DNA of 62,365 nt from Alicyclobacillus tolerans. Lineage in GTDB: Bacteria; Bacillota; Bacilli; Alicyclobacillales; Alicyclobacillaceae. Made by a program: the position numbers and the translations under genes. The notes under the pieces are model-generated. The model made no database searches and was not told the DNA's origin. It worked only from the letters and a program-made list of their open reading frames with translations. The stretch spans positions 1-62,365 of the forward strand of contig NZ_JXBW01000018.1 in assembly GCF_001447355.1 (NCBI RefSeq). The letters are read 5' to 3'. Below are positions 44,153 to 54,047 of the stretch, in pieces. Positions within the stretch are counted from its first letter, which is position 1. The number at the start of each line of letters is the position of its first letter.

Positions 44153-44167
44153 GTGACGAAACGTCAC
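44153..44167. promoter_or_regulatory. Short perfect inverted repeat in the soj leader
   Basis: GTGACG-AAA-CGTCAC lies 27 bases upstream of the soj start. It could be a leader hairpin or an operator. Confidence 0.35.
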
Positions 44168-44269
44168 GGACTTTTATCATTCTACTTCAAAACGGAATGG
44201 ATGTGGCGAAAAAAGTATGGAGAAAACAACGCATTCTAGCATACACCCAGGGGAAAGAGATTGCGAATC

Positions 44270-44288
44270 AGCGGCCTTTACGGCCGCT
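44270..44288 (-). terminator. Hairpin between noc and soj
   Basis: AGCGGCC and GGCCGCT pair around a five-base loop in the 220-bp gap after noc. No U tract follows on the minus strand, so termination would be partial. Confidence 0.45.
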
Positions 44289-44345
44289 TTCACGCAAACC
44301 GAAGAAAAAAGGGTATGATTTCAATAGTCAGGAAACGTGTACTCA

Positions 44346-45188
44346 TCAGACCGACTTAGGTACACGAATCGTAAACTGATAAAACGCCTCTTCATCTGAC
44401 TCTTCACACACGACGTCTAGGCCAGTCTGCTGAATCATCTCCAGTGACTGACGTATCGTATTCACTGCCAAACGCACATCTTTCGATAGTGCACGTCGGC
44501 GCGTTTTAGAACGCTTGCCCCCCGCTGTCTCAAGCGAAGTAAGCTTGGCTTTTACGCGTTCTTCCATCTGTTTGACATTCCAACCTTTTTCCAAACACTC
44601 ATTCAACAGTTCAATCTGCACTTCCTCGGTTGGTAAAGCTAGCAAAGCACGTGCATGGCGTTCCGTGATCTGCTTGGTTAACAGAGCCTGCTGTACCGTC
44701 TCCGGCAAATGCAAAAGACGCAATTTGTTTGCAATCGTAGACTGTCCCTTGCCCAATCGTTGTGCAAGGCTCTCCTGTGTCAAACCGTGCAGTTCAAGCA
44801 GCTGCTGATAAGCCACCGCCTCTTCGATTGGCGTGAGTCCCTCGCGTTGCAAATTTTCAATCAACGCCGCTGAAGCCGTTTGCGCATCGTTCATGTCGCG
44901 TACAATCGCCGGAATCGTCGACCAACCAAGATGACGTACCGCCCGCAAGCGACGTTCCCCCGCGATCAACTCGTACACATTACCCTTCTTTCGAACGACA
45001 ATTGGCTGAATGACGCCGTGTGTGTGAATCGTTTTCGCCAACTCTTCAATCGCTTCTTGATTGAAGATGGTGCGTGGCTGATATGGATTCGACACAATGT
45101 TTTGGACAGGGATATCCACTACCTGCGTCTGTGCATTCGCGCTGCCGGAATCGCGCAGACTGATGAATCGTCCCCAAGATTCCCTCAT
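44346..45188 (-). CDS. noc: Nucleoid occlusion protein Noc
   Basis: A 280-residue ParB paralogue. The N-terminal amphipathic segment [13 protein letters not shown] matches the membrane-targeting helix of B. subtilis Noc. The CTP-binding box ([20 protein letters not shown]), [20 protein letters not shown] and helix-turn-helix ([20 protein letters not shown]) are present, with a C-terminal dimerisation region. Noc binds its own sites and stops FtsZ assembly over the nucleoid. It precedes soj by 219 bases and follows rsmG in the conserved order. Confidence 0.94.
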   Translation of the reverse strand: MRESWGRFISLRDSGSANAQTQVVDIPVQNIVSNPYQPRTIFNQEAIEELAKTIHTHGVIQPIVVRKKGNVYELIAGERRLRAVRHLGWSTIPAIVRDMNDAQTASAALIENLQREGLTPIEEAVAYQQLLELHGLTQESLAQRLGKGQSTIANKLRLLHLPETVQQALLTKQITERHARALLALPTEEVQIELLNECLEKGWNVKQMEERVKAKLTSLETAGGKRSKTRRRALSKDVRLAVNTIRQSLEMIQQTGLDVVCEESDEEAFYQFTIRVPKSV

Positions 45189-45343
45189 GATGACCCCTCA
45201 ATTCCGATCAACAAACGAGTATCGACACTCATTGTCGAATTCACCATATAAGCCCCGGATTCCTTCATGGTGACAAACGTTCTCATATATTTACAAAAGA
45301 CTCACGGAACTGACACGATTCGACATACCGTGTCGTTCGCATG

Positions 45344-46063
45344 TCACAAAGGCTGCTTGCTCGGTACACCGGCTCGTCGAGGATAAGACTTCGACACAAG
45401 TTGCAGCTGGATAAATGAAGCTAATGTCCGATTCCCTAACCCTCGAGGCAAATCATATGTCAACGGCTCCAGTAGACGACAATGCAACTTGGTGGCGGCG
45501 CGTTTGGCATCGTCGAACTCCTCATGTACAAACGAGGGTCCCTTATAGCAGATGCCTGCACCGCCGGGCTTCAGAAAAGGAGCCATATACTCCATAAGCA
45601 CGTTGGCGCGTGCCACGGCCCTTGCCAAAGCCATATCAAATGTACCCCGCCACGCCGCATTGCGACCCATATCTTCTGATCTACCATGAACACACTCAAC
45701 GTGTTTCAAACCGAGATCGGCACAGACTTCCTGCAAAAAGTGAATCCGCTTATGAAGCGCATCGCATAAGACAAACGACATGTTGGGATAAGCAATCGCC
45801 AATGGAATTCCAGGGAACCCGGCTCCCGACCCAATGTCGATAGCTCGGCCCCCCTGTCTTTCAGCCTCTTGCCACACAGGTAGCTTTGTGACAGCCAGAC
45901 TATCGTAGAAGTGTTTGATATATACCTCATCCTCATCAACAATACCGGTCAAGTTGGTGCGTTCATTCCAGTCGACAAGCATTTCATAATAACGAGCAAA
46001 CTGCCTTAACTGGAACTCGGTCAACGCGACGGGCCACGCTAGCCACTCCATATCATTACCCAT
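45344..46063 (-). CDS. rsmG: 16S rRNA (guanine-527-N7)-methyltransferase RsmG
   Basis: A 239-residue class I methyltransferase. The SAM-binding region [40 protein letters not shown] and [20 protein letters not shown] are conserved. It acts on the decoding centre of 16S rRNA; loss gives mild streptomycin resistance. GGACG lies about eight bases before the ATG, and the start overlaps the mnmG stop by eight bases. Confidence 0.96.
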   Translation of the reverse strand: MGNDMEWLAWPVALTEFQLRQFARYYEMLVDWNERTNLTGIVDEDEVYIKHFYDSLAVTKLPVWQEAERQGGRAIDIGSGAGFPGIPLAIAYPNMSFVLCDALHKRIHFLQEVCADLGLKHVECVHGRSEDMGRNAAWRGTFDMALARAVARANVLMEYMAPFLKPGGAGICYKGPSFVHEEFDDAKRAATKLHCRLLEPLTYDLPRGLGNRTLASFIQLQLVSKSYPRRAGVPSKQPL

Positions 46064-47942
46064 GCATCATACGTCCTTCGTACGATTCAAGATAGACGAG
46101 CAGGATAGAAATATCCGCAGGTGTTACGCCTGGTATACGCGACGCCTGCCCCACCGTCCGCGGCCGAATCCGCGACAATTTTTCGCGAGCTTCCATGGCC
46201 AATCCCCGGATCGAAGGATAATCGATACCATCGGGCAGAACCCGATTTTCCAAACGCTTCTGACGTTCAATCACTTGGGCCTGCTTTTGGATATACCCAG
46301 CGTACTTCATTTCAATCTCGACTTGCTCCTGTACTTCAGGATCAAGTTCAACGCCACCTGTCGGATCCATCTCCCTTACCTGCTCATAGGTCAATTCCGG
46401 TCTCTTCAGCAATTGAGCGAGTGTTGCCCCATCCTCCAACGGCTGCGAACCATACTCCATCAGCTTCGGATTGACCTCCGTCGGCTTAACCCGCGTCCTG
46501 GACAACCGTTGTAATTCTTGTGCAATGCCCTCTCTCTTCCGCATCATCCGGCTATACGCCTTTTCCGGTAAGAGTCCAACCTGATAACCAATCTCCATCA
46601 ACCGAAGATCCGCATTATCGTGCCTGAGCAAAAGCCTGTACTCAGCTCGTGATGTCAACAGCCGATACGGTTCATTGGTGCCTTTGGTGACGAGATCGTC
46701 AATCATCACCGCGATATACGCATCCGATCGCGATAGCACAACAGGTTCCTTGCCTTGTACCTTGCGCGCAGCGTTGATGCCCGCCATAATGCCCTGTCCT
46801 GCAGCCTCTTCATAGCCGGACGTACCATTGATTTGGCCCGCCGTAAACAGTCCTGCTACCCGCTTTGTCTCCAACGACGGCCAGAGCTGTGTTGGAACGA
46901 TGGCATCATATTCGATCGCGTACCCTGGACGAAGCATCTCCGCCTTTTCGAGGCCAGGAATACTATGCAACAACTGAATTTGCACATCTTCAGGCAAACT
47001 TGTCGACAACCCCTGTACATACCATTCGCACGTGTTAGGCCCTTCTGGCTCCAAAAAGATCTGATGGCTCGGCCTGTCGCGGAAACGCACCACCTTGTCC
47101 TCAATCGAGGGGCAGTAGCGAGGACCCGTACCTTTAATCTCGCCGCTGTACATCGGAGCGCGATCGAGATTTTCTAAGATGATGGAATGCCCTGTTTCCG
47201 TTGTACCGGTCAGCCAACATGGAACCTGCTCGCGTATTGGCGTGTCTGGGTCGAATGAAAAGTGTTTGGGCACTGGATCTCCAGGCTGTGCAATTAGCTT
47301 GCTGAAGTCGATGGAATTTCGATTGATTCGCGGGGGTGTGCCCGTCTTAAAGCGAACCAGTTGAAACCCGAGATCAAGCAATGAGTCCGACAGTTTGACA
47401 GCCGGCATCTGCCCATTTGGACCACTCTCATACGAAACATCCCCGATAAAAATACGCCCGCGCAAATACGTTCCCGTGGTCAACACGACTGCCTTTGCGT
47501 GAAACTCCTGCCCACTCTTTGTGACGACACCATAGACAGCGCCATTTTGCGTCAGTAACTCTTCGACCAAAGCTTGCTTCAGATCAAGGTTCTCCGTCCG
47601 CTCCAACGTCCACTTCATATTCAATGCGTAATACGCCTTGTCCGCTTGTGCACGCAATGCTTGAACTGCAGGCCCCTTACCCGTTTTTAACATCCGCATC
47701 TGAATGTAGGTGGCGTCTGTGTTGCGAGCCATTTGCCCACCAAGCGCATCGATTTCACGAACGACAATACCCTTTGCAGGCCCACCAATCGACGGATTAC
47801 ACGGCATGTAAGCGATGGTATCCAAGTTAATGGTCAACAGGAGCGTCTTACAACCCATCCGTGCCGAAGCCAAGGCCGCCTCACAACCGGCATGGCCCGC
47901 ACCAATGACGATCACGTCATATTCGCCGGCAAAAAACCGCAT
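46056..47942 (-). CDS. mnmG: tRNA U34 carboxymethylaminomethyl enzyme MnmG (GidA)
   Basis: A 628-residue FAD protein that with MnmE modifies uridine 34 of several tRNAs. The FAD-binding site is [20 protein letters not shown], and [20 protein letters not shown] and [20 protein letters not shown] are hallmark segments. The C-terminal helical domain ends [20 protein letters not shown], which docks MnmE and tRNA. Full length, 36 bases after mnmE. Confidence 0.97.
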   Translation of the reverse strand: MRFFAGEYDVIVIGAGHAGCEAALASARMGCKTLLLTINLDTIAYMPCNPSIGGPAKGIVVREIDALGGQMARNTDATYIQMRMLKTGKGPAVQALRAQADKAYYALNMKWTLERTENLDLKQALVEELLTQNGAVYGVVTKSGQEFHAKAVVLTTGTYLRGRIFIGDVSYESGPNGQMPAVKLSDSLLDLGFQLVRFKTGTPPRINRNSIDFSKLIAQPGDPVPKHFSFDPDTPIREQVPCWLTGTTETGHSIILENLDRAPMYSGEIKGTGPRYCPSIEDKVVRFRDRPSHQIFLEPEGPNTCEWYVQGLSTSLPEDVQIQLLHSIPGLEKAEMLRPGYAIEYDAIVPTQLWPSLETKRVAGLFTAGQINGTSGYEEAAGQGIMAGINAARKVQGKEPVVLSRSDAYIAVMIDDLVTKGTNEPYRLLTSRAEYRLLLRHDNADLRLMEIGYQVGLLPEKAYSRMMRKREGIAQELQRLSRTRVKPTEVNPKLMEYGSQPLEDGATLAQLLKRPELTYEQVREMDPTGGVELDPEVQEQVEIEMKYAGYIQKQAQVIERQKRLENRVLPDGIDYPSIRGLAMEAREKLSRIRPRTVGQASRIPGVTPADISILLVYLESYEGRMMHG

Positions 47943-47978
47943 CTGTATTCACCTCTTTCCGAAACTAAGAACTCGTTT

Positions 47979-49358
47979 CTATTTACCTAGACAAAATCGC
48001 GAGAAAATCTCGTCTAATAAATCTTCCCCTGCTTCTTCGCCAATCGCGTAGCCAAGCTGGGCATATGCCGCTTGCAGCGCAACAGCGACCAGGTCGAGTG
48101 TAGCACCTGCGGCAGCTGACTCCATAGCGGAGGACAAATCCTGCTTTGCCAATTGCAACAATTGCGCCTGACGTGCATTCGCCATGTAACTCACGTCCAT
48201 ATCCACAGCGATGTCCCGTTCAATCACGTCAATTACGCGATCCGCAAGTGCATCGACGCCCTCTCCTGTCTTCGCCGAAAGATAAACGACTCCCTCCGAC
48301 GCCAACCCCTCGATCCACGCTCGCGTTTCGGGTCGCACTCCCCGGTCAGCCTTGTTTACCACAACAATCCGCCGCAATTTCCCCGTTTCGCTTGCAAGTG
48401 CGCGATCGTCCTCATTTGGCAGTTGGCTGCCGTCGTAGACGAGAAGGACCAATTCAGCATCGGTCATCGATTGGCGTGATCGATCAACGCCGATTCTCTC
48501 GACCACATCTTCGGTTTGTCGGATGCCAGCCGTATCCATGAGTTTAAGTGGGATACCACGCAGATTGATATATTCCTCGAGCACATCTCGCGTCGTTCCT
48601 GGAATATCCGTGACAATCGCACGCTCCCTCTGGAGCAGCGCGTTTAACAGCGACGACTTACCGACATTCGGACGCCCGACAATGGCCGTTGCGACACCTT
48701 CGCGCAACACTCGCCCGAGCGCTGCCGAGGCTATCAGTTTGTCTATCCGCCTTAACAGGCCTTCTCCGACAGTCAACACCTGTTGACACGCAACGTCTTC
48801 GACATCGTGTTCTGGGTAATCAATAGTTACCTCGACATGTGCTTGCAGCGCCAGCAACTCCTTGCGAATGGATCGCACCTCGTCACCAAAGCGACCCTCC
48901 ACTTGGCGCAACGCCATTTTGCCCGCAAATTCGGTCTTGGCTCGGATTAAGTCGATCACGGCTTCGGCTTGTGACAAGTCCATCCGTCCATTGAGAAATG
49001 CTTGCTTTGTAAACTCTCCTGGCTCCGCCATGCGAGCGCCTGCCGCGAGACATGCCGCAAGAACGGATTGCAACACATGCACGCCTCCGTGTACTTGCAA
49101 CTCGAGCACGTCCTCGCCCGTATAGCTGTGCGGACCCGGCATCCACAGGATGATTGCCTCATCGAGTGGGTCTTCCGAATCTGGCTGCACAACGCGGCGA
49201 TAGCGCATGGGGCGCCGAGCCAATCGTATCGGCTTTCCCCATGCGGTACGCACCAGCTTCTGGCCAATTGACTTCGCCATCTCACCACTGACACGAACAA
49301 TTCCAACACTGCCTTCTCCGATCGCCGTTGCAATGGCCGCGATGGTATCCTCCTGCAC
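47979..49358 (-). CDS. mnmE: tRNA modification GTPase MnmE (TrmE)
   Basis: A 459-residue protein: N-terminal tetrahydrofolate-binding domain (EDTIAAIATAIGEGSVGIVR), helical domain and an inserted Ras-like G domain (GRPNVGKSSLLNALLQRE, DIPGTTRDVLEEYINL, DTAGIR, NKAD). It ends with the catalytic Cys motif RFCLGK. The GTG start follows GGAGGTGA; a longer in-frame start has no ribosome binding site. Confidence 0.97.
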   Translation of the reverse strand: MQEDTIAAIATAIGEGSVGIVRVSGEMAKSIGQKLVRTAWGKPIRLARRPMRYRRVVQPDSEDPLDEAIILWMPGPHSYTGEDVLELQVHGGVHVLQSVLAACLAAGARMAEPGEFTKQAFLNGRMDLSQAEAVIDLIRAKTEFAGKMALRQVEGRFGDEVRSIRKELLALQAHVEVTIDYPEHDVEDVACQQVLTVGEGLLRRIDKLIASAALGRVLREGVATAIVGRPNVGKSSLLNALLQRERAIVTDIPGTTRDVLEEYINLRGIPLKLMDTAGIRQTEDVVERIGVDRSRQSMTDAELVLLVYDGSQLPNEDDRALASETGKLRRIVVVNKADRGVRPETRAWIEGLASEGVVYLSAKTGEGVDALADRVIDVIERDIAVDMDVSYMANARQAQLLQLAKQDLSSAMESAAAGATLDLVAVALQAAYAQLGYAIGEEAGEDLLDEIFSRFCLGK

Positions 49359-49459
49359 ACTCTCACCTCCACCCATCGTAACAAGAAACCCCACTTCGCA
49401 GCGGGGTCACTCGAAAATCGTTCAGTTCTATCCAACGGTTCAGCTCTCCGTCGACTCCG

Positions 49460-50110
49460 TCAATCGACAAAATGATTCCGCTTAGGTGCCACCTTCACTC
49501 GTCGGTACGGTTCTTGACCTTCACTCAATGTCGTAATATCGTCCCGCCCTTGTAGATATGTGTGAATCCATTTGCGATCCGCAGACGGCATCGCTTCTAA
49601 GGAAACCGGCCGGCCTAAGCGAACGGCTCGCTCCACCGCCTGGTCAGCCATGCGTCGCAAGTTTTCTCGCCGACGTTGCCTGTATCCCCCGGCGTCTACG
49701 GAAAACTTGACCACCGAATGGGCATTGCGATTTGCAACGAGATTGACCAGGTACTGCATCGAGTCAAGCGTCGATCCGTGACGTCCAATCACAATCGGTA
49801 GCTCATCTGCTGCACACGTTATGGCTAAATGTACTGCCCCATCCTCTGTCAACTGACTCTCGGCCGTGACATCTGCGGAGATCCCCATTTTCTCGAGCAA
49901 GCCGTGCAAGAGCTCCTTGGCCATATCAAGCGGAGTCTCCATAACACAAACCTCCACCTCAGCATCCCTGCCACCGATAAATCCAAAGAGCCCCTTCACC
50001 GGCTCAGAAATCACGCGAATCTCCGCCTGCGATCTCGAGACGCCAAGGCGGACAAGCGCCGATGTAATCGCCTCTTCAACCGTACGTCCGGTTGCGACCA
50101 CTTTTTTCAT
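49460..50110 (-). CDS. jag: Jag/KhpB (SpoIIIJ-associated) RNA-binding protein
   Basis: A 216-residue protein with an N-terminal Jag domain (MKKVVATGRTVEEAITSALV), a KH domain (ITCAADELPIVIGRHGSTLD) and an R3H domain (LEAMPSADRKWIHTYLQGRD). KhpB with KhpA binds many RNAs and affects cell elongation and division. It follows yidC by 49 bases, the usual pair. Confidence 0.96.
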   Translation of the reverse strand: MKKVVATGRTVEEAITSALVRLGVSRSQAEIRVISEPVKGLFGFIGGRDAEVEVCVMETPLDMAKELLHGLLEKMGISADVTAESQLTEDGAVHLAITCAADELPIVIGRHGSTLDSMQYLVNLVANRNAHSVVKFSVDAGGYRQRRRENLRRMADQAVERAVRLGRPVSLEAMPSADRKWIHTYLQGRDDITTLSEGQEPYRRVKVAPKRNHFVD

Positions 50111-50159
50111 CTAGGCCACTCCCTCAGTCAACACGTTGCACGCGACCCTCGCTAACCGT

Positions 50160-51158
50160 TTAATCCACCGTCTCTGTGTCCGAACGACTCGTAGACTGAT
50201 TCTGTTGATCAACTTGTTTGGGAGCACTTGATTTACGCTTCTCTGTCTTGCTTCCGCTCGCCGAATCAGCCTTCGACATGTCTTTGTCACCGCGGTTTGC
50301 CTTCGCGGGCGTCGTGCGATTTGACCCCTTCGGATTCGTTGAAACCTTGGCAGACCCTCGCTTCTCCCCCGCAGACCGAGCAGGCGCTGCAGCCGCCGCA
50401 GACGTTCCTGCTGGCGCCAAAGTACCTTTAGCAGTTGGGCGAGTGATGAAAAAGTACGTTTGAATCGCCGTGATCAGGTTGGTGTAAATCCAGTACAACA
50501 CAAGTCCGCCTGGCAAGCGCGCCCCGATAAAGAAAATCATCACGGGCATCACAAACAACATGGCGCGCTGTTGCGCGGGCTGGTTGCGCATGGTCAACCA
50601 CGACGATAACAGTGTCGACAAGCCGGCTAAAATCGGCAAGACGTAGTAAGGGTCATGCTGTCCCAAGCGAAAAATTCCGAGGAACGTGCTCTCACGCATA
50701 TTGGGATTGCCCAATATAGCGCCGTAAAACGCGTACAAAAACGGGAGCTGAATAAGCATTGGGAAACAGCCCGCAAGCGGATTGGCGCCCATCTCTTGAT
50801 ACAGCTTCATAGTTTCTTCTTGAATCTTCTGGTTGTCACCCTTGTACTTGGAACGAATCTTCTGAATCTGCGGTTGCAACTCCATCATCACACGTTGATA
50901 ACGAAGCTGCCGAATAAACAGCGGCAGAATGATAAAACGGACGATGATGGTCATAATTAGGATGGCAATCCCGTAGTTATTGCCGAGGTGTCGAGCAAAG
51001 AAATCCCTCAAGTCCGAAATGCCATGAAGGAGAGTACCCCATACGTTATGCGGCCAATGGCCAGGTTTGCTTTGGTACATACCGCACCCTGTTACGGCCA
51101 GCACCACTACCGCACTGAGTAAAAACGTCCACTTTCTCTGCGTGCGTTTTGACTTCAA
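50160..51158 (-). CDS. yidC: Membrane protein insertase YidC/SpoIIIJ with a long basic tail
   Basis: A 332-residue lipoprotein-type YidC. The signal peptide ends VVVLAVTGC with Cys25 the likely lipidation site. Five transmembrane helices follow (NYGIAILIMTIIVRFIILPL; GANPLAGCFPMLIQLPFLYA; PAQQRAMLFVMPVMIFFIGA). After residue 240 a roughly 95-residue hydrophilic tail rich in Ala, Lys, Ser and Thr extends into the cytoplasm; similar basic tails bind ribosomes. SpoIIIJ is also needed for sigma-G activation during sporulation. Confidence 0.94.
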   Translation of the reverse strand: MKSKRTQRKWTFLLSAVVVLAVTGCGMYQSKPGHWPHNVWGTLLHGISDLRDFFARHLGNNYGIAILIMTIIVRFIILPLFIRQLRYQRVMMELQPQIQKIRSKYKGDNQKIQEETMKLYQEMGANPLAGCFPMLIQLPFLYAFYGAILGNPNMRESTFLGIFRLGQHDPYYVLPILAGLSTLLSSWLTMRNQPAQQRAMLFVMPVMIFFIGARLPGGLVLYWIYTNLITAIQTYFFITRPTAKGTLAPAGTSAAAAAPARSAGEKRGSAKVSTNPKGSNRTTPAKANRGDKDMSKADSASGSKTEKRKSSAPKQVDQQNQSTSRSDTETVD

Positions 51159-51170
51159 CCAGATATCCCC

Positions 51171-51389
51171 CTACTTCGCCTGCGGAACTTCGTCAACGCC
51201 GCCTGGATGCCATGGACCGCATTTAACCAATCGGCGAACCGCGAGCCAACTACCGTAAACAGGCCCAAATCTCGCAACAGCTTGTACAGCGTATTCAGAA
51301 CACGACGGAGTAAACCGACAAGTCGGAAGCGTCATCGGTGAAATAAACAACTGGTATGCGCGAATCAACTTAATCAGCAACCATCGCAT
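51171..51389 (-). CDS. yidD: Membrane protein insertion efficiency factor YidD
   Basis: A 72-residue Yid[21 protein letters not shown] and [20 protein letters not shown] are the conserved Cys-containing motifs, and [14 protein letters not shown] closes it. It is a peripheral membrane protein that helps YidC. Located between rnpA and yidC as usual. Confidence 0.95.
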   Translation of the reverse strand: MRWLLIKLIRAYQLFISPMTLPTCRFTPSCSEYAVQAVARFGPVYGSWLAVRRLVKCGPWHPGGVDEVPQAK

Positions 51390-51410
51390 CCGTACTCATC
51401 CCCGGTCACA

Positions 51411-51749
51411 TCATATCACGATTTTTGACTTGTGGAGGAGCTTTGACACATCTTGATACAAAATTTGAAAATCCGCGTCGGCAGCGTCTGTACGGCATAC
51501 CACTACAATATCAATGGACTTGTCCTTCAACTCTGGCAACCACGTCTGAAAAACCGCCCGCAACACACGCTTTAAACGGTTGCGAACGACCGCATTGCCA
51601 ACCTTTTTGCTTATCGAAAAACCAACACGCACACCATCTTGACGATTGTCGCAATAATACAATACAAGTCTTGCTGTAGCAAACGACTTTCCTCGCCGAA
51701 ACACACGGCGAAAATCGCGATTTGCTTTTAAACGAAACTGGCTCGGCAA
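51411..51749 (-). CDS. rnpA: Ribonuclease P protein component
   Basis: A 112-residue RnpA that binds the RNase P RNA for tRNA 5' maturation. Core: PSQFRLKANRDFRRVFRRGK and GFSISKKVGNAVVRNRLKRV (the RNR motif). The TTG start after CTGGAGGAC gives the normal size; an in-frame ATG 30 bases earlier lies directly behind a terminator and has no room for a ribosome binding site. Confidence 0.94.
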   Translation of the reverse strand: MPSQFRLKANRDFRRVFRRGKSFATARLVLYYCDNRQDGVRVGFSISKKVGNAVVRNRLKRVLRAVFQTWLPELKDKSIDIVVVCRTDAADADFQILYQDVSKLLHKSKIVI

Positions 51750-51780
51750 GACCCAGTCCTCCAGTCCCGATACATTCATC

Positions 51781-51803
51781 AAAAAAGGCCACGAAACGTG
51801 GCC
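51781..51803 (-). terminator. Intrinsic terminator between rpmH and rnpA
   Basis: GGCCACG and CGTGGCC pair around TTT, followed on the minus strand by TTTTTT. It begins two bases after the rpmH stop and would reduce read-through into rnpA. Confidence 0.88.
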
Positions 51804-51804
51804 C

Positions 51805-51939
51805 TTACGCTGATAGAACTTTACGGCCCTTGGCGCGACGTGCGGCCAAGACGCGACGACCGTTCTTTGTCGACATCCGCTTACGAAATCCGTGGTTCTT
51901 TTTGCGCTTCCGTACATTCGGTTGATAGGTCGGGTTTAT
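51805..51939 (-). CDS. rpmH: 50S ribosomal protein L34 with apparent ATA start codon
   Basis: The frame encodes L34: [20 protein letters not shown], then [20 protein letters not shown] ending LSA. L34 is normally 44 residues beginning M-K-P-T. Position 1 here is ATA, exactly 44 codons from the end, with GGAGG seven bases upstream, the ideal spacing. No ATG, GTG or TTG exists at a suitable place; CTG one codon earlier is too close to the ribosome binding site. Either ATA is used as a rare start or the true base is G. Too short for routine gene callers with this start. Confidence 0.93.
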   Translation of the reverse strand: MNPTYQPNVRKRKKNHGFRKRMSTKNGRRVLAARRAKGRKVLSA

Positions 51940-52024
51940 CAGGACACCTCCCTCTTAAGACAAAAGACAGACGTTAGCTACATTACACAATGATACTCCT
52001 CTTGTCAATCGAACAGCCATCCAC

Positions 52025-52387
52025 CTATCCACATGTGGATAACACATCTCATAACTCTATTTTGTTTTCCACAACCTCGTCCCATCCACAGCAACGTACA
52101 CATTTCCACAACCCAAATCCACTTCGACACCCTTTGCTATGGATTGTGTGGAAAAGATACATTTCGACATTGCTCGACTCTGAATTCATCTGCTATGATA
52201 AGCCCTATCGTTATCCACAGACGCTGTGTATGATTCGCTTATATCCACAGCTTTATCCACAGGTTGTGGATAACCTTTCCCACAGCCTATTTATATGTTG
52301 ATAGATTCGTAGAATATATCCACAGGAACGCCTCTTTGAAGGATTGCCGTCACTTGTCATTCCTCGACTCTCATGTGCTGTGGATAA
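52025..52387. other. oriC, upstream DnaA-box cluster
   Basis: The gap between divergent rpmH and dnaA holds five perfect DnaA boxes (TTATCCACA or its complement at 52034-52042, 52211-52219, 52253-52261, 52265-52273, 52379-52387). One-mismatch boxes are at 52025, 52065, 52147, 52241 and 52316. The box at 52025 and that at 52034 are back to back. The one at 52379 is in the dnaA leader and may serve autoregulation. Confidence 0.93.
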
Positions 52388-52421
52388 CTTTTTCTTTCAT
52401 CACTAGGGGGCTTCTTGTCAT

Positions 52422-53819
52422 ATGAGTGCAGGCTTAGACGCGACGTACCTTGATACCCTCTGGGATCAGGTGCTGATCATGCTCAAGGAACGCTTATCCG
52501 GCCCGACATTCAACATCTGGTTTGAAGAGACGAAGATTGTACGGCTAGATGAGGAAGCGCGCATTTTATATGTCCTTGTGCCGTCTACCTTTGTACGAAA
52601 CTGGATTGAACAGCGCTATACATCCATGATTCAAAACCTCATTATTGCGCTGACAGAGCAGGAGTATCGGATTCGATTCGTTACGCCTTCTAAAGAAGAA
52701 CAAACGGCGGCAACATTGGAAACGCCAGCGGTGGAACGCCAACCCGCACAGACAGCTGGACAAGCGGCAACCGAAGAGGACGGGGATACCACCGCGTCTC
52801 TCATCCCTCGCTACACCTTTGAGACCTTCGTCATCGGGGCCAGCAACCGATTCGCACATGCCGCGTGCTTGGCTGTCTCGGAGCGACCGGCACAAGCGTA
52901 CAACCCGTTGTTTATTTATGGCGGTGTCGGCCTTGGCAAGACGCACCTCATGCACGCGATTGGGCATTACGTCAAAGAGCACAACCCGTTGGCCAAGGTT
53001 CGCTATTTGTCATCCGAGCGCTTCACCAATGAATTCATCACGGCCATACGCGACGGCAGTACAGAACTGTTTCGAAGCAAGTATCGCTCGATAGACGTCC
53101 TGCTGATCGACGATATTCAATTTCTTGCAAACAAAGAACAGACCCAGGAAGAGTTTTTTCACACGTTCAACAGCCTTCATGAAGCGGGAAAACAGATTGT
53201 CATCAGCAGCGATCGACCGCCGCGTGAAATCCCGACACTGGAAGACCGCTTGCGATCGCGCTTTGAATGGGGGCTCATCACCGATATTCAGCCGCCAGAT
53301 CTCGAGACGAGAATCGCTATCCTGCAGCGAAAGGCGAAGTCCGACGGACTCGATATCTCCGAAAATGTACTTGCGTATATTGCGGATCAGATCGACTCTA
53401 ATATTCGCGAGCTGGAAGGAGCACTCATTCGTGTCGTCGCGTACTCGTCGTTGGTCAATGAAGACGTAACGCCCGAACTTGCACAGGTGGCGCTAAAAGA
53501 TATTATTCAGCCCAACCGGCCGCGCGCCGTCACGGTCAACCAGGTACAAAAAGTCGTCAGTGATCACTACGGCCTGCGCATCGACGACTTACGTGGCAAA
53601 AAGCGCACGCGCAATATTGCGTTCCCGCGCCAAATCGCCATGTATTTGACACGCGAATTGACCGACATGTCGTTGCCGCGCATTGGAGAGGCGTTCGGTG
53701 GGCGCGATCACACTACAGTCATGCACGCTTGCGATCGCGTCGCGGAGGAAATGGAGAAAGATGCGGACTTGCGTGCAACCATCGACCGACTGGCAGAGGC
53801 CATCCGCACGCTTATGTGA
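52422..53819 (+). CDS. dnaA: Chromosomal replication initiator DnaA
   Basis: A 465-residue initiator ATPase. Domain I (about 1-90) starts LDTLWDQVLIMLKERLSGPT; the linker is acidic and Gln-rich. The AAA+ core has Walker A PLFIYGGVGLGKTHLMHAIG, Walker B VLLIDDIQFLANKEQTQEEF, and the helix-turn-helix ends FGGRDHTTVMHACDRVAEEM, the DnaA-box reading signature. ATG after AGGGGG. It is flanked by DnaA boxes on both sides and followed by dnaN. Confidence 0.98.
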   Translation: MSAGLDATYLDTLWDQVLIMLKERLSGPTFNIWFEETKIVRLDEEARILYVLVPSTFVRNWIEQRYTSMIQNLIIALTEQEYRIRFVTPSKEEQTAATLETPAVERQPAQTAGQAATEEDGDTTASLIPRYTFETFVIGASNRFAHAACLAVSERPAQAYNPLFIYGGVGLGKTHLMHAIGHYVKEHNPLAKVRYLSSERFTNEFITAIRDGSTELFRSKYRSIDVLLIDDIQFLANKEQTQEEFFHTFNSLHEAGKQIVISSDRPPREIPTLEDRLRSRFEWGLITDIQPPDLETRIAILQRKAKSDGLDISENVLAYIADQIDSNIRELEGALIRVVAYSSLVNEDVTPELAQVALKDIIQPNRPRAVTVNQVQKVVSDHYGLRIDDLRGKKRTRNIAFPRQIAMYLTRELTDMSLPRIGEAFGGRDHTTVMHACDRVAEEMEKDADLRATIDRLAEAIRTLM

Positions 53820-53840
53820 ATCTGTACACAACTATGCACA

Positions 53841-54000
53841 TGTGGACAACGTAATTTATGCACTTATCCACACGGTTATCAACAAGCTGTGTATGATATA
53901 TTTCTTCATGATCCGACACTTATCCACATGATTCACCGCACCTATGACTATGAATACGATCTTGTTAAAGATCTAACCTACTTATTCTAAATTAAGAAAA
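53841..54000. other. oriC, downstream DnaA boxes and AT-rich unwinding region
   Basis: Perfect boxes TTATCCACA at 53864-53872 and 53920-53928, with one-mismatch boxes at 53841 and 53876. They are followed by an AT-rich stretch containing the palindrome GATCTTGTTAAAGATC (53958-53973) and TTATTCTAAATTAAG. This is the place where the duplex-unwinding element lies in B. subtilis, so the origin is bipartite. Confidence 0.85.
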
Positions 54001-54047
54001 CGAGACACCTAAGGCTCATCTTCAGCCTCAGGAAGGAGTCGACGTGC

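Noticed and set aside
52025-52387. Repeats spaced irregularly upstream of dnaA as a CRISPR or iteron array
   Set aside because: The repeat unit is the 9-bp DnaA box in both orientations with irregular spacing; there are no spacers of constant size.
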